A stretch of DNA of 64,000 nt, from positions 4,836,001-4,900,000 of the forward strand of contig RQOL01000729.1 of assembly GCA_013076295.1 (NCBI GenBank), given 5' to 3'. The translations under genes and the position numbers were made by a program. How positions within the stretch are numbered: position 1 is the stretch's first letter; every line of letters starts with the position of its first letter. Of the stretch, positions 44,785-54,984 are shown one piece after another. Below the pieces are notes generated by a model, which had not been told where the DNA came from, did not search any database, and saw only the letters and a list, made by a program, of their open reading frames with translations. The stretch comes from Sanderia malayensis. Its lineage: Eukaryota; Cnidaria; Scyphozoa; Semaeostomeae; Pelagiidae.

Positions 44785-45070
44785 TTCAATGTTCAAAACT
44801 TCCATTCAATGTTCAAAAACTTTCATTCAATGTTCAAAAACTTTCATTCAATGTTCAAAAACTTTCATTCAATGTTCAAAAACCTTCATTCAATGTTCAA
44901 AAACCTTCATTCAATGTTCAAAACCTCATTCAATGTTCACAGACTTTAATTAATGTTCAAAACCTCATTCAATCTTCAAAATCTTCCATTCAATGTTTTC
45001 AATGTTCAAAACCTCATTCAAAGTTCACAAAGTGCATTCAAAGTTCACAATGTTCATTCTATGTTCAATC
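44785..45070. repeat. 20-bp subterminal minisatellite, left
   Basis: About 13 units of TTCATTCAATGTTCAAAAAC, regular at first and drifting to AGTTCACAA variants. It ends about 60 bp before the integrase start codon. Open frames in it (SFNVQKL repeats) are artefacts. Confidence 0.95.
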
Positions 45071-45130
45071 AAAAGCCTACAACAACTACAACAACATTAA
45101 TCAGTTTGTCGACGGTCATCAAAGTTTGCA

Positions 45131-46121
45131 ATGGAGGATGAGCGTGCAGATGAGTTGCGCACATTTCTGCTTTCTGTTCTAAATAGAATAGAATGTGTCT
45201 GTACCCTTCGTGAGAGTGAAGAAATTGGTACTTCAGATATCGTTAATCAGGTAGAGTCACTTTTGATCATTCTGAACAATACTAATGTGTTCTTATTGAT
45301 GTTAACTGATGATTTCGAAGTCAAATCCGCGGATCAAAGCGAAAAAGATGAGCTGGAAAGGTTAAGAAAATGTTTCTTGGATGTGTTTCAAGTAACTAAA
45401 GAGCATTTTCTAAAACTTTCGCTTGCAGTAAACATCGTTACCAGCCTGTACCCAGAGAGAGCTGAGAAAGCTGTTGAACATTATGCTGGCCCTGGAAGAC
45501 CACCAGTTCATATTCCCTGTGATGTTTTGGAAGGTCTTAGAGAGCTTGGATTCACCTGGAGCAAAATAGCACAAATGTTTGGTGTTTCTCGTTGGACAAT
45601 TGCTAGAAGGGTAAAGGAATGCAAGGTTTCTCAGATGTGTCAGATGATGTATTAGACAACATTGTGAAAGATTTTGTTGCACGACATGGAAGAACTGTTG
45701 GACAAGTGTATATTGCAGGCTTCTTGAAAGCCTCAGGTTTTAGAATTCAGAGACAGCGAGTGAGAGAATGCTTGGTTAGGCTTGATCCAGAAAATCGAGT
45801 GTTGAGGTGGGGTTGTGCTATAGCACGACGTGTGTACAATGTTCCTTGGCCCAATTCTCTGTGGCATTTAGATGGGCACCATTCACTGATACGGTGGGGC
45901 CTGGTGATTCATGGTTGTATTGATGGTTTTTCTAGGAGAATAGTTTTCTTGAGATGTAGCCCAAACAATTATGCGGGAACTGTGCTAAATTTATTCTTGG
46001 AATCTATTGCAAGTGATGGTTGTCGATGGCCATCTCGGATTCACGTTGATAGAGGTGTAGAAAATGTATTAGTATGTGAAGCCATGGTGAACAGACATGG
46101 GGAGGGAAGAGGGAGCTTTAT
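45131..46121 (+). pseudogene. DDE integrase, N-terminal and first catalytic part
   Basis: Starts at 45131 (MEDERADEL). A predicted helical region is followed by GPGRPPVHIPCDVLEGLREL and an HTH, IAQMFGVSRWTIARR. Near 45640 the frame shifts by one base. It then reads PNSLWHLDGHHSLIRWG, with the first catalytic Asp, VIHGCIDGFSRRIVFL, and IHVDRGVENVLV with the second Asp. The protein stops where a THAP/YqaJ deletion element enters at 46122. The remainder, including the Glu, is at 49011-49533. This is the integrase-core (rve-like) type found in many invertebrate transposons; it joins element ends to target DNA. Confidence 0.8.
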
Positions 46122-46466
46122 ACACCAATTCGATATTCGCGGCCTCTGTTTCGCGCGGAGATCTGGGTACTAATTAGGGGTGAAAGATTCTTGCCAACCA
46201 TTTGTTTACAACAGTGATCGTGTGTCTGTCTTGAAGAATTGCTGAAGAATACGAGGAAAGTTTGAGTTTTGTCTGTGTTTTATCTGTCTTTGCGTAGTCT
46301 GATATCAGGGGAACAGCTTTTTTAAAAGCTCTTGTGAGTACTTTGCTCTGTCAGGCTACGCATACAACCGCATTTGCTTCGTTTTGTTATCGTGTGGTTT
46401 GTCTTTTTTGGATACAAATACAGACTGCAGAGAGACATTGATTGGTTGGCCTAACTTCTCATCAGT

Positions 46467-47258
46467 ATGGTCAATGGAAACTGTGCAGTTGTTAATTGCA
46501 CAAACAGTCGTTATCAGCTCAGGCTTTTTGGGGAAAAGATTTGCGAGAAACATGTTGGCATGCGAATGAAAGACTGTTCTTGTTCTCCTCCATTTCGCTT
46601 ATACAGCTTTCCAAGCATAAAGAGAAATTCCGAGAAGCGAAACGAGTGGATAAGACTGATCAATCGAACAACACTGAAACGCACCAGTTGGAGTCCTGGA
46701 CAAAGTGATATGGTTTGTTCATTTCATTTTGTTGATGGTGAGCCAACATATAAAAATCCTAACCCAACGGTGAATCTTGGCTATGAAAAACCTTCCAAAC
46801 AACCAAGGAGGAAGCTTTGTCGACAAGAATTGCCGGTTTCAAAGAAGCCAGTGGTAACTGAAAACCATTCTTCAGTCACATGTGACCACAAGTATTGCTC
46901 GGAAAAGGAGGCCTGCCAAGCTTGTGTTGACAAGAATCAAGTGATATTTTCCATGGCTAATGAAATCACAAAACTTAACCATGAAAAAGAGAAATTAAAA
47001 GATGATATTGATCAACTTTGTGAGGAAGTTAATCATTTGTGCCAGAAGAAAAACTTCAGAAAGCCCTTTTCTGCACGATCAATAAAATCTGATTCAAAAA
47101 TGAGATTCTACACTGGCATTCAATCTATAGCTGTTTTTGAGGCTCTTTTCTCGTTGATAAAACCTCATGCCCCAAAGCTTGTGTTTTGGAGAGGAAAGAA
47201 AGTGATTTCATCAACTTTTAACAAGAAATATCGAAGTAAAACGAATATGGGCATTTAA
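46467..47258 (+). pseudogene. THAP transposase, N-terminal half
   Basis: 263 residues. The THAP zinc finger has CAVVNC and CSFHF as ligands and FPSIKRNSEKRNEW between. A coiled coil follows (about 155-195), then RFYTGIQSIAVFEALFSLI and LVFWRGKK, equivalent to KFYTGFPNFS..YWRG in the intact relative. Past about 47215 the frame reads antisense into the YqaJ gene. The HTH and whole DDE core are deleted. It could still make a DNA-binding THAP protein able to compete for element ends; that is inference. Confidence 0.8.
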
Positions 47259-48660
47259 TTTCAAGGCAGTATTTTCCACAACACTCGCATTGAATTATCT
47301 GATCTGGACTGCCACCAATAAATGGTCTGTCCTTACAAATAAAAATGCCACAGTCTGATGCTGAAACTTTCTTATGTTTCTCCCGAAAAGATTCCAAAAA
47401 TGCTGAAATTGCTTCAGGTTCCATAGCCCTTCCATATCTTAGTGAAGGCAGATCTAACACTGGGCCTTTTCCATTGATCTTTTCAAAAATTGAAACTAAA
47501 TTCAAAACTTCATTTTTAACTTTTGCCTTTTCAATGCTTTCTGATCTTGTCTTCACAGCATGGGCTTTTGAAGCTGAGATCATGTGTTTGCGGATAGCAA
47601 ACCACAGAGGGTTGTTGCTTTGTCCTCGTGTTTCCTTTTCAATATCATCCACATGTGATGGAAAATATTCCATTTGAAGAAGAAATTCATCTGGTGTATT
47701 TGAAATGAGAAGAAAATCTTCCAGTGTACTGATATTCACCTTTTCTTTATTTACTGCCTTTTTCAGTTGTTTAGCTTCTGTTGTAAAAATTATGGACCTG
47801 TCACAAACACCTTTTATGGCTGCAGTAACTTCCTGAAGAGATAATGAACATTCCATGTTGATTGTTGGGTCATATCTCTTCTTTGGGGAGCAATTTAATT
47901 CAGCTTTTTTCTTGCCTCTTTGCCCAAAGTCACCCCTGCCGAGCTTCAGATCCTTAATTTTCACTGGAGCAACATTCTTATTGCTTGGAAGCCAAGAGCA
48001 TGGTTTAGAAGTGCATGATGGACTATTTAACCCAATCCTGATAGCTGATTCAATTCTGAACAATGCTGCAGCAACATGATTACAGGTTTGAGATAACCCA
48101 GCCATGCATGTGCAATGTGCTTTCATGATACCGCCACTTCTTTTTGACAAGCAAACCCAGAGTTTGTGATGAGTATCAGAAATTCTTTGAGATGGCCTAC
48201 AAGTTGCTTTTAAAAAGCAAAATTTACTTTCATCTGACACAGCATGGTAAAATAATGGGTTCAACCACCCTGTTGTATAATAGCTGTAAGCTTTTGAGGT
48301 TTTATAATCACTCAGATCCTTATTTTTCAGTTCACTTGGATGAAACGAAAGAAAATTAAAAATGTCAGGGTACAGTGTTGTTGGCCAGAGTCTAACCCCA
48401 TCTTCTTCTTTTATCCAACCATCTTGAAGCTGAAAAGGATCTGGTAATGTCTCATCTTCAACTTGAAGTTTGTTGGCATATTCCATGGCTACCTCTTGTT
48501 GTACTTCTTCTGCTGATTTTACAAGTGGCACATTGTTCTCGTGTGCGACGAACACCCTTGCAATAAGTTCTTCTTTGCGACCAGATACTTTCAGACCTCG
48601 AAGTCGAAGAAAATCTTTCAGTTCATCAACTTTCATCTTTGAAATAATTTCCAATTCCAT
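47218..48660 (-). CDS. SAP-SWIM-YqaJ protein, C-terminally truncated
   Basis: Uninterrupted frame of 480 residues from ATG 48660. An N-terminal SAP motif (MKVDELKDFLRLRGLKVSGR, DNA binding) is followed by a SWIM zinc finger, AHCTCMAGLSQTCNHV (about 187-202). The YqaJ-type nuclease start has RGQSNNPLWFAIRKHMISAS, GGSPDQII (Asp) and YCLEIKCPYSF (Glu-x-Lys). The frame ends five residues later at the deletion junction, so the Gln motif and last strands are missing. In the relative at 31580 about 110 more residues follow. The clean frame suggests the deletion is recent. Confidence 0.85.
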   Translation of the reverse strand: MELEIISKMKVDELKDFLRLRGLKVSGRKEELIARVFVAHENNVPLVKSAEEVQQEVAMEYANKLQVEDETLPDPFQLQDGWIKEEDGVRLWPTTLYPDIFNFLSFHPSELKNKDLSDYKTSKAYSYYTTGWLNPLFYHAVSDESKFCFLKATCRPSQRISDTHHKLWVCLSKRSGGIMKAHCTCMAGLSQTCNHVAAALFRIESAIRIGLNSPSCTSKPCSWLPSNKNVAPVKIKDLKLGRGDFGQRGKKKAELNCSPKKRYDPTINMECSLSLQEVTAAIKGVCDRSIIFTTEAKQLKKAVNKEKVNISTLEDFLLISNTPDEFLLQMEYFPSHVDDIEKETRGQSNNPLWFAIRKHMISASKAHAVKTRSESIEKAKVKNEVLNLVSIFEKINGKGPVLDLPSLRYGRAMEPEAISAFLESFREKHKKVSASDCGIFICKDRPFIGGSPDQIIQCECCGKYCLEIKCPYSFYFDISC

Positions 48661-49010
48661 GATGCCTCGAAAGCTGACTTGACTTACCAGCTTACGAAGA
48701 AAGAGTCACAAAGCAAAACAAATATCAACAAAAAAATCGGCAGCAGAACGAAGCAAATGCGGTTGTATGCGTAGCCTGACAGAGCAAAGTACTCACAAGA
48801 GCTTTTAAAAAAGCTGTTCCCCTGATATCAGACTACGCAAAGACAGATAAAACACAGACAAAACTCAAACTTTCCTCGTATTCTTCAGCAATTCTTCAAG
48901 ACAGACACACGATCACTGTTGTAAACAAATGGTTGGCAAGAATCTTTCACCCCTAATTAGTACCCAGATCTCCGCGCGAAACAGAGGCCGCGAATATCGA
49001 ATTGGTGTAT

Positions 49011-49533
49011 TGCAGGACCATCTACAAGGAATCAGAGGATTGAAAGGCTCTGGAGAGAAGTATTCAGATGTGTCTGTTACTTCCATTATTACTTGTTTTA
49101 TGCTCTTGAACAAAGTGGAATGCTTGATCTTGACAATGCTTTACATATGTTTATACTCCATCTGGTCTTTGTTCCAAGAATAAACTTCTCTTTAGAAGAA
49201 TTCATGATAACTTTCAATGGTCATAATGTTCGAACAGCAGGAAACTGGTCACCAAATCAAATGTGGTTGAATGGCATGATGAACCCAAATAACCCATTGT
49301 CTGCAGGAGAAGTTGATGATTTGCCTGAAGATTTATTGATTTATAGTGACGACCCACAAGGCCCATCTCCTTTTGAAGACAGTGAAAATAATGTTGTGGT
49401 GGAACCAGTAAACATTCAAAGTGCTGAATTAATCAGGTCACTGGTTTTGCAAGCTGTGAATCCTTTGGATCAGTCATCAGCAATGGGAATTGACATTTAT
49501 ATGAAGGCTCTTCAGCATGTTGAGAACATCTAA
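49011..49533 (+). pseudogene. DDE integrase, C-terminal part
   Basis: Continues the integrase after the nested element: PSTRNQRIERLWREVF holds the third catalytic residue, Glu. Then FVPRINFSLEEFMITFNGHN, WSPNQMWLNGMM and an acidic C-terminal tail (DDLPEDLLIYSDDPQ) ending VENI. Keeping one AT copy restores the reading frame across the insertion. The tail resembles the fragment at 40570-40770. Confidence 0.8.
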
Positions 49534-50680
49534 TGGTAATAGTTGGCATGGTCTGTCACTGTTTTGGTAATTGTTTTTGTCATTGTCCCACATCAGTTGT
49601 ATTCAGGGCTGGAGAAAGCAGCTGTTGGTTGGGGGGTGGGGGGTGGGGGGTGGCAGCTTTTGTTCTTAACTGAGACATACGAGCCAAAGGGTTTAGGCAC
49701 ATGTGCTTTCTAGATTTTGCAATTATGACGAATGGGATCCTATTTTGATTCAGGAAGTGTTCCTTTAGCTTAATGAAAAGTCCCTTGATGTGTTTTACCT
49801 CCCAAGATCAAGATGCTTCCTGCAGCCCTGGTTCTCAAAACAATGGAGAACAATATACAGTATGCTAAGCCTTCCGAAATTTTGAGTACAAATCAATGAA
49901 TATTTAGAGTCATTAACCGACATTGTATGTTAATGCCAGCCACATTTACATTGGGTTTCATGCATATAAACGGAATCAAGAAATCTTACATATTATTTTC
50001 TGAAGAATTTTTGGAAAATCTGTAAGCATTCTTTGACAAAGAATTTATGCATACATACCCTGGGTACCAGAACCAAAAAAATTTGCTTTTCCCTTCCCTA
50101 TTTTCTTACTGTGTATAGATTATATGACTTTTGAGCAGAAACAGAATACAATTGATGGTCAAAACAACAACAGCAGATGCAAATTAAGAATGGAATATAA
50201 TATATAGTGAATTTAAGAAGTAAAAACTGCAACAAACATATTTAGTTTAAACCTAAGAGTCAGTGTCTATTTTTAATCTAAACAGAATGCAAAGTTGGGA
50301 AAACCATGTTAATGTGCACAAGGTATGTACTGTAGATCACAGTCACCATTTAAGATTTAAGAAAGGTGCTTTATTTAGTTCTATTTTCAGCAGCTGTATG
50401 TTTGTAGCAAAGTACTCAATTGCAGTTCACAAAAACTATTATAGTAGTTTCGAGTTTTAAATGAAAGTGATTTGAAGGAAAGTATCAGCTTTTTTTACTC
50501 ACACAGAACATTTTAGCTAGGTATGTATAACAAACAAAAACAGTAAAAGGTTATACTTTTGAAAACCATATATGAAACTAACTAAAGAAAACTTTCCAAG
50601 AAAGCATAAAAATCTCAGGTATAAATTGTTTATAAGCGCTTTTAATTGGAAGTTTCTTGGAATATTGTAATTTAAAGCTT
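49534..50680. other. Non-coding gap between convergent integrase and HECT genes
   Basis: No gene was recognised. A G-rich tract, GGGGGGTGGGGGGTGGGGGG (49631-49650), could form a G-quadruplex. Downstream parts are AT-rich. Any final HECT exon would lie here, but none could be identified. Confidence 0.5.
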
Positions 50681-52693
50681 ACCAAAGTATCTATCTGTGA
50701 ATGCAAAGTCATATATCTCAAACAGCTCATCTTCATTTGGCAATTCTGCATTTCGTGAGCCAGAGGGAAGATAAATCTTGTTGGTGCAAGTGCTAGCTGT
50801 TGGAATGAATGACCACTTATTGCCATCAGTAGACTGCACAAAGTCTATGCAAGGATGAATACTGAAGCCAAGGCAGGGTTCTTCGCAAGCTCCTGTAGCA
50901 AACTTCAGCAAATCGTCAAGGCTCAGTCCCTGCCGCTGACCACTTGCAACATTTCGTGCATATTTAACAAAACAGCTATAGACACTGTTTTCAAACATGC
51001 GCTTATTGTTTCCCTCTTCTGAAAAAGTTGGCTTCAGTAGCCAAAGCAGCCTCTTCAAGGTCAGAGTACTGGAAGAGGAAGGTTGCATCAGAAATTTGAA
51101 CGCTGGAAATGCTTTTAAAATGCTGATTATTCCAAGTCTTTGAAATCCTTTCGGAAAATTAGTAATGCATTCATTTTCAGGAGGGTTATCTGTAAAGGCA
51201 GTGGCAAGAAAAGCACCCGAGAGGAACTTTGGGAGAATGCCATTCTGCAGCATTGACATTGCTAATATTAGGCCTACTATTTCATAATCCTCTGCCAGAT
51301 GCTCCCGCCATCCTTTGTCAAAATACTTTGCCTTTATTTCCCCAACTGCCATATTAAAAAATTCTTTTCTCGGACCTCCAAAATCTTGAGCATTCTCCCC
51401 ATAAAACGACACTTCTAATGTCAACCTTGGGTCGGTTTTCATTGCTTTCAATTCATCAAAAGCAGTCATAAGAACGTTGTGCCTATCAATGAGAATAAAA
51501 TTTGTTGTTCCATCCAAAGCTTCTGATTCATCTGTGGGCTCCAATTTCCTTCCTGTGATGACATATTTCTGTACCTGTCTAAGAATTTCAACAGGCTCAG
51601 ATATCTCTTTTTCTTTGCAATAGGCAATGCATGCTTTAATAGCACCATCAAGACTTTTGTCACATGAAGTATTTGAATGAGTTGAGGTATCATCTAGCAT
51701 TCCTGTTGCATTGTTTAGTAATTCATCTTGGTTTGATGTAGTACTTTGCGAGCCATCAGAAGGTCCAGTGGTGTCCCCTTCAAATGATTCTAAAGCACTG
51801 GGGACAGTCATGTTTTCTTTACTGATCAATGTTGAATTAGTGTTTTGGGGCAAAATGTTTGCTGAAGAAACTGTGCTTGTACTGAGGAAGTTTGCAGAAG
51901 AAGCGGGGAGACATTCAACATCATTTTCGAGGCTTGTTGTTTCTAACATGAATGAAAACTCTGGTTTAGGCATCACATAGATTGCTCCTTGTCCACATAG
52001 CAACTTAACCTGTTTGTAATCATATGAAAACCCTTCAGCACTCACCACACTGGCTAATTTCCATCTTGTGGCTTTCAGGAAGATCAAATCATGTCCTTCA
52101 ACTAGGGGAAACTGAGTTTTGATTGCACTTGCAATCTTTGTCCTTATGCCTGGCTCCTTGTCCGTGGCATTTAGTTGAATGAAACCTCTCAAGGCTATGA
52201 AATCACCCGAGATTACATTCTCAACATCATGGTCTTCCCCAAAATTCATCAAAACAAATTCGAATGGTCTTGTCTCTTCCAGTTTTGGCTTTTTCGGCGG
52301 TTTACTCACAGAGCTCATGGTGGCATTGGCAGTGGAACGCAGTCTTTCTGTACGTGATATTCGTCTCAACAATCCAGAGCTCGAAGCTTGCTGAATCATG
52401 CTTCTTGCACGACCTAAAGTTTGATTTAGGCGTACTGGTGCTACACCGCCAGGTCTTGCTCGTCCGAGCAATCTTCCTTGGCCTCCGTGGAACGATGCGG
52501 ATGATGGCAGATCAGGCCTGTCTTGCCTGCTGGTTCCAGCAGTTGACGTGGAAGAGCTTGCAGCACCAACAACTTGCTCATCCCCTGAATTTAATTGTGT
52601 ACCATTTCCAGCCAGCTCAGCCAACAAATGAGTTGCTTCACCAAGGCACTCTCTGGGCTGGCGAATTTTCGAATAGTTTGCATCTGGATTCAT
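50672..52693 (-). CDS. HECT-domain (E3 ubiquitin ligase-like) protein
   Basis: 673-residue uninterrupted frame. The N-terminus (1-130) is rich in Ser, Arg and Gly and probably disordered. A middle region (about 140-230) has FEFVLMNFGEDHDVENVISG with no named domain, and another low-complexity stretch follows. The HECT domain spans about 400-665: LEVSFYGENAQDFGGPRKEFF is the typical entry, and FIPTASTCTNKIYLP contains the catalytic cysteine (about residue 636). HECT enzymes accept ubiquitin on this cysteine and pass it to a substrate. The last codons TTTG|GTAAGC form a good donor, so a further short exon is possible. It lies convergent to the integrase inside one element. It resembles G2/M-specific E3 ligase-like proteins. 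Confidence 0.85.
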   Translation of the reverse strand: MNPDANYSKIRQPRECLGEATHLLAELAGNGTQLNSGDEQVVGAASSSTSTAGTSRQDRPDLPSSASFHGGQGRLLGRARPGGVAPVRLNQTLGRARSMIQQASSSGLLRRISRTERLRSTANATMSSVSKPPKKPKLEETRPFEFVLMNFGEDHDVENVISGDFIALRGFIQLNATDKEPGIRTKIASAIKTQFPLVEGHDLIFLKATRWKLASVVSAEGFSYDYKQVKLLCGQGAIYVMPKPEFSFMLETTSLENDVECLPASSANFLSTSTVSSANILPQNTNSTLISKENMTVPSALESFEGDTTGPSDGSQSTTSNQDELLNNATGMLDDTSTHSNTSCDKSLDGAIKACIAYCKEKEISEPVEILRQVQKYVITGRKLEPTDESEALDGTTNFILIDRHNVLMTAFDELKAMKTDPRLTLEVSFYGENAQDFGGPRKEFFNMAVGEIKAKYFDKGWREHLAEDYEIVGLILAMSMLQNGILPKFLSGAFLATAFTDNPPENECITNFPKGFQRLGIISILKAFPAFKFLMQPSSSSTLTLKRLLWLLKPTFSEEGNNKRMFENSVYSCFVKYARNVASGQRQGLSLDDLLKFATGACEEPCLGFSIHPCIDFVQSTDGNKWSFIPTASTCTNKIYLPSGSRNAELPNEDELFEIYDFAFTDRYFGKL

Positions 52694-52699
52694 GTTGCC

Positions 52700-53560
52700 T
52701 TGTTGACTCGAATTTTAGGCTAGGCGTGCAATGTATATTTCCCGCGCTTTTCAGGATCGGACCATTCCGCCCGCATCCTCCGCAGAGGCTCTTAAAATCC
52801 TGAAAATTGACTGATCACGTTTCCACTTCCAGAAACCAAAAGGGCACTTTGTCATTGTAATTGCAAAATCTAAGGGGACATGCCCAAATGCCCCCAATTC
52901 TTACGTCGCTGCAGGGGGTTCATGGCTAAATTTTTGATAGGTGTGCCACTTTCGTTTTTATAATTATTCAATTGGATCTCAACGTTTCTTCCAAAAATAG
53001 TAATTTGATTTCACATTTTCTTATTTATTTTCTCTTGTTTCTAGTGGCGGATTTGGGGGGCGAAGAAAACTGTCCTTAGTGCCCCCTTTCTGGCATAAAA
53101 TTCGCCCCAATTAATGGCACTCATCTATTTTTTCAGTCTGTCTCAGACAGAACGTAAGAAAAGACATAATACAGACACAATTAAGCAAAGAAGCCAAGCC
53201 ATTTGGTAGAATACCGAAGTTCCTCTAGTGCCTCTTGCTTGCTCCCCCCAGCCTTCCTTCTGCACCCTTTCTCCAAGTTGCCAAACCTTAAGATAAGCCC
53301 TCCCCCTCGAATAAGCCTTCCCCTCGAATAAGGCCAAAAATCCATTTTTAAAAATAATACCCTATAATAAGGATTTTCGGTATGATAGTTAACAGACTTT
53401 CATTATTGGCTCAAATTTTTAGTTTCTAACAGAAAATACGTTTCTCTCAACCATCCTCTGTCTCAAAAAAGTTTACAAAAGTATCCCCTTCGTAAAGGTG
53501 ACAAAATAACCCAGGAAATTCATACCACAATTGAGCATTGAAATTTGAAAGAATTTCGAT
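52700..53560. other. Non-coding region upstream of the HECT gene
   Basis: The presumed promoter region of the HECT gene lies here. No clear TATA box or other motif can be defended. The CCTCGAATAAG(GC) string occurs twice near 53305-53330. Confidence 0.5.
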
Positions 53561-53700
53561 TCAACATTGAAATTTGAAAGAATTTCGAAACTTTGAATCA
53601 ATGAAGTGTTTGAACTTTGAATGAGTATTTTGAACATTGAATGAAAGTTTTTGAACATTGAATGAAAGTTTTTGAACATTGAATGAAAGTTTTTGAATAA
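53560..53700. repeat. 20-bp subterminal minisatellite, right (inverted)
   Basis: Units of GTTTTTGAACATTGAATGAA, complement of the left array, about five copies. The AATTTGAAAGAATTTCGA repeats just before it (53540-53590) are a related variant. Confidence 0.9.
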
Positions 53701-53727
53701 TGCTACATACGGCGTGCCATATTCCAG

Positions 53728-54289
53728 CCATAAAAACAAACATTAGCATGTTTGTTAGTTTGTCAGACTATATGCCCTGTCTAAATTATCTATATCTGTT
53801 TGGTAACAGGAATCTATGATTATCTATATTTGTTTGATTGCATGCACGTCAATTTCAGAAGCAAATTTTTCCAAAACAATACTAAAACTCTCTTGGCAAG
53901 AATTAAATAGGAAAACCTTGTCACAAGTTTGCATTTAGGCAAATGCAGTGTCAGGACATAATAAGAATATTTAGACTTATTATATATACATTTATTTAGA
54001 GCGTCATGCTTTTAATCCAACTTCTACTTGCAAATTGCAGTATGCATCCTGCTTGAGGTAAAACATCTTCTACCAAGCGTTGTCAAGTCTGGTGACAATA
54101 CACAGACAAAAAGCAAGGCAAGGTGTCTAGCACTGTTTGTTGCCAGAAACAAGAGAATTGATTGATTAAAAGCAACGGTGTGGATGTGACGGAGTGGAAA
54201 CAATATTAATCATTAAGTGTTAAGTACCAAGATTCGTGAGAAAGTACTTGTTTGTACGCAACTTTGTATACCAGGTATTCTTTTGAAGT
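53728..54289. other. Unassigned AT-rich stretch
   Basis: No gene or repeat was recognised beyond the repeated TCTATATTTGTTTG phrase near 53800. Confidence 0.4.
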
Positions 54290-54700
54290 TACAGTAAAGT
54301 GTATAGCACATACATAGTTATACCTATGCACATTTGTGTCTCGGTATGCTCTGCATGCTTGTTACAGTACAATGTATAGCAAATACATAGTTAGTTATAC
54401 ACACATGTGTGTCTCGGTGCACTGGGTACGCTTGTTACAGCACAGTGTATAGCACATACATAGATATCTATACGCACATGTTTGTCTCAGTTCACTCGGT
54501 ATGCTTGGTATGCTTGTTACAGTACAGTGTATAGCACATACATAGTTTTGTATACACATATGTGCGTCTTGGTACAACTGGTATGCTTGGTACGCTTGTT
54601 ACAGTACAGTGTATAGCACATGCATAGTTATATCTACACACATGTGTGTCTCGGTAGACTCAGTACGCTTGTCACAGTACAGTGTATATGTGTGCACGGA
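54290..54700. repeat. Tandem repeat of about 60-75 bp
   Basis: The core GTTACAGTACAGTGTATAGCACATACATAGTTATA...CACATGTGTGTCTCGGT recurs about six times with variable spacing. Low-complexity frames over it are not genes. Confidence 0.85.
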
Positions 54701-54984
54701 TATAATGATATTTATGTATAGACTCATTACCAACACATATAGACATAGGTCTACATGCACACTTATGCACAAAGAGACGCAAATTGTTAAATATCTCTAT
54801 TTTTATGCAAATTATTATTTCTTATTCAACCAATGAAGATGGTCCTTCTAAAACTTCTAGAAGGCCCAAAAATACATCATTAGTAAAACATACATAAGCT
54901 TTTTAAAGTATCGAAACAATATAACGATATCTAAAGGTAGTAAAGCTTGTATTGAAAAAGCATGCAAGGTAAAAATGTCAAATA

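Larger units (their letters stand above)
46122..49008. mobile_element. Deletion derivative of a THAP/YqaJ transposon, 2.9 kb
   Basis: 262-bp inverted arms (46122-46383, 48747-49008) start ACACCAATTCGATATTCGCGG and look identical when read against each other. AT flanks each side (46120-46121, 49009-49010), the same 2-bp duplication as at 29001. The plus strand has the THAP start of a transposase and the minus strand a SAP-SWIM-YqaJ gene. Both lose their 3' ends at one junction near 47218. Matching arms suggest a recent insertion. Confidence 0.9.
44698..53721. mobile_element. Integrase/HECT transposon with inverted minisatellite ends
   Basis: The terminal repeats TATTGCATGCCGTTTGTTGC and, inverted, TATGGCACGCCGTATGTAGC are about 75% identical over 30 bp. 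They are flanked by TTCCAG on both sides (44692-44697, 53722-53727). Just inside each end is the same 20-bp minisatellite, TTCATTCAATGTTCAAAAAC on the left and its complement on the right. The genes are a DDE integrase (+) and a HECT-domain protein (-), convergent. Without the nested element it is about 6.1 kb. A 6-bp duplication is known for Mavericks, but no other Maverick gene is present. Confidence 0.75.

Noticed and set aside
44625..45182. 185-residue SFNVQKL-repeat frame
   Set aside because: It reads the 20-bp subterminal minisatellite and overlaps the real integrase start in another frame.
44698..53721. Maverick/Polinton assignment because of the 6-bp duplication and integrase
   Set aside because: No polymerase, ATPase, protease or capsid gene, and the length is far below that of Mavericks.
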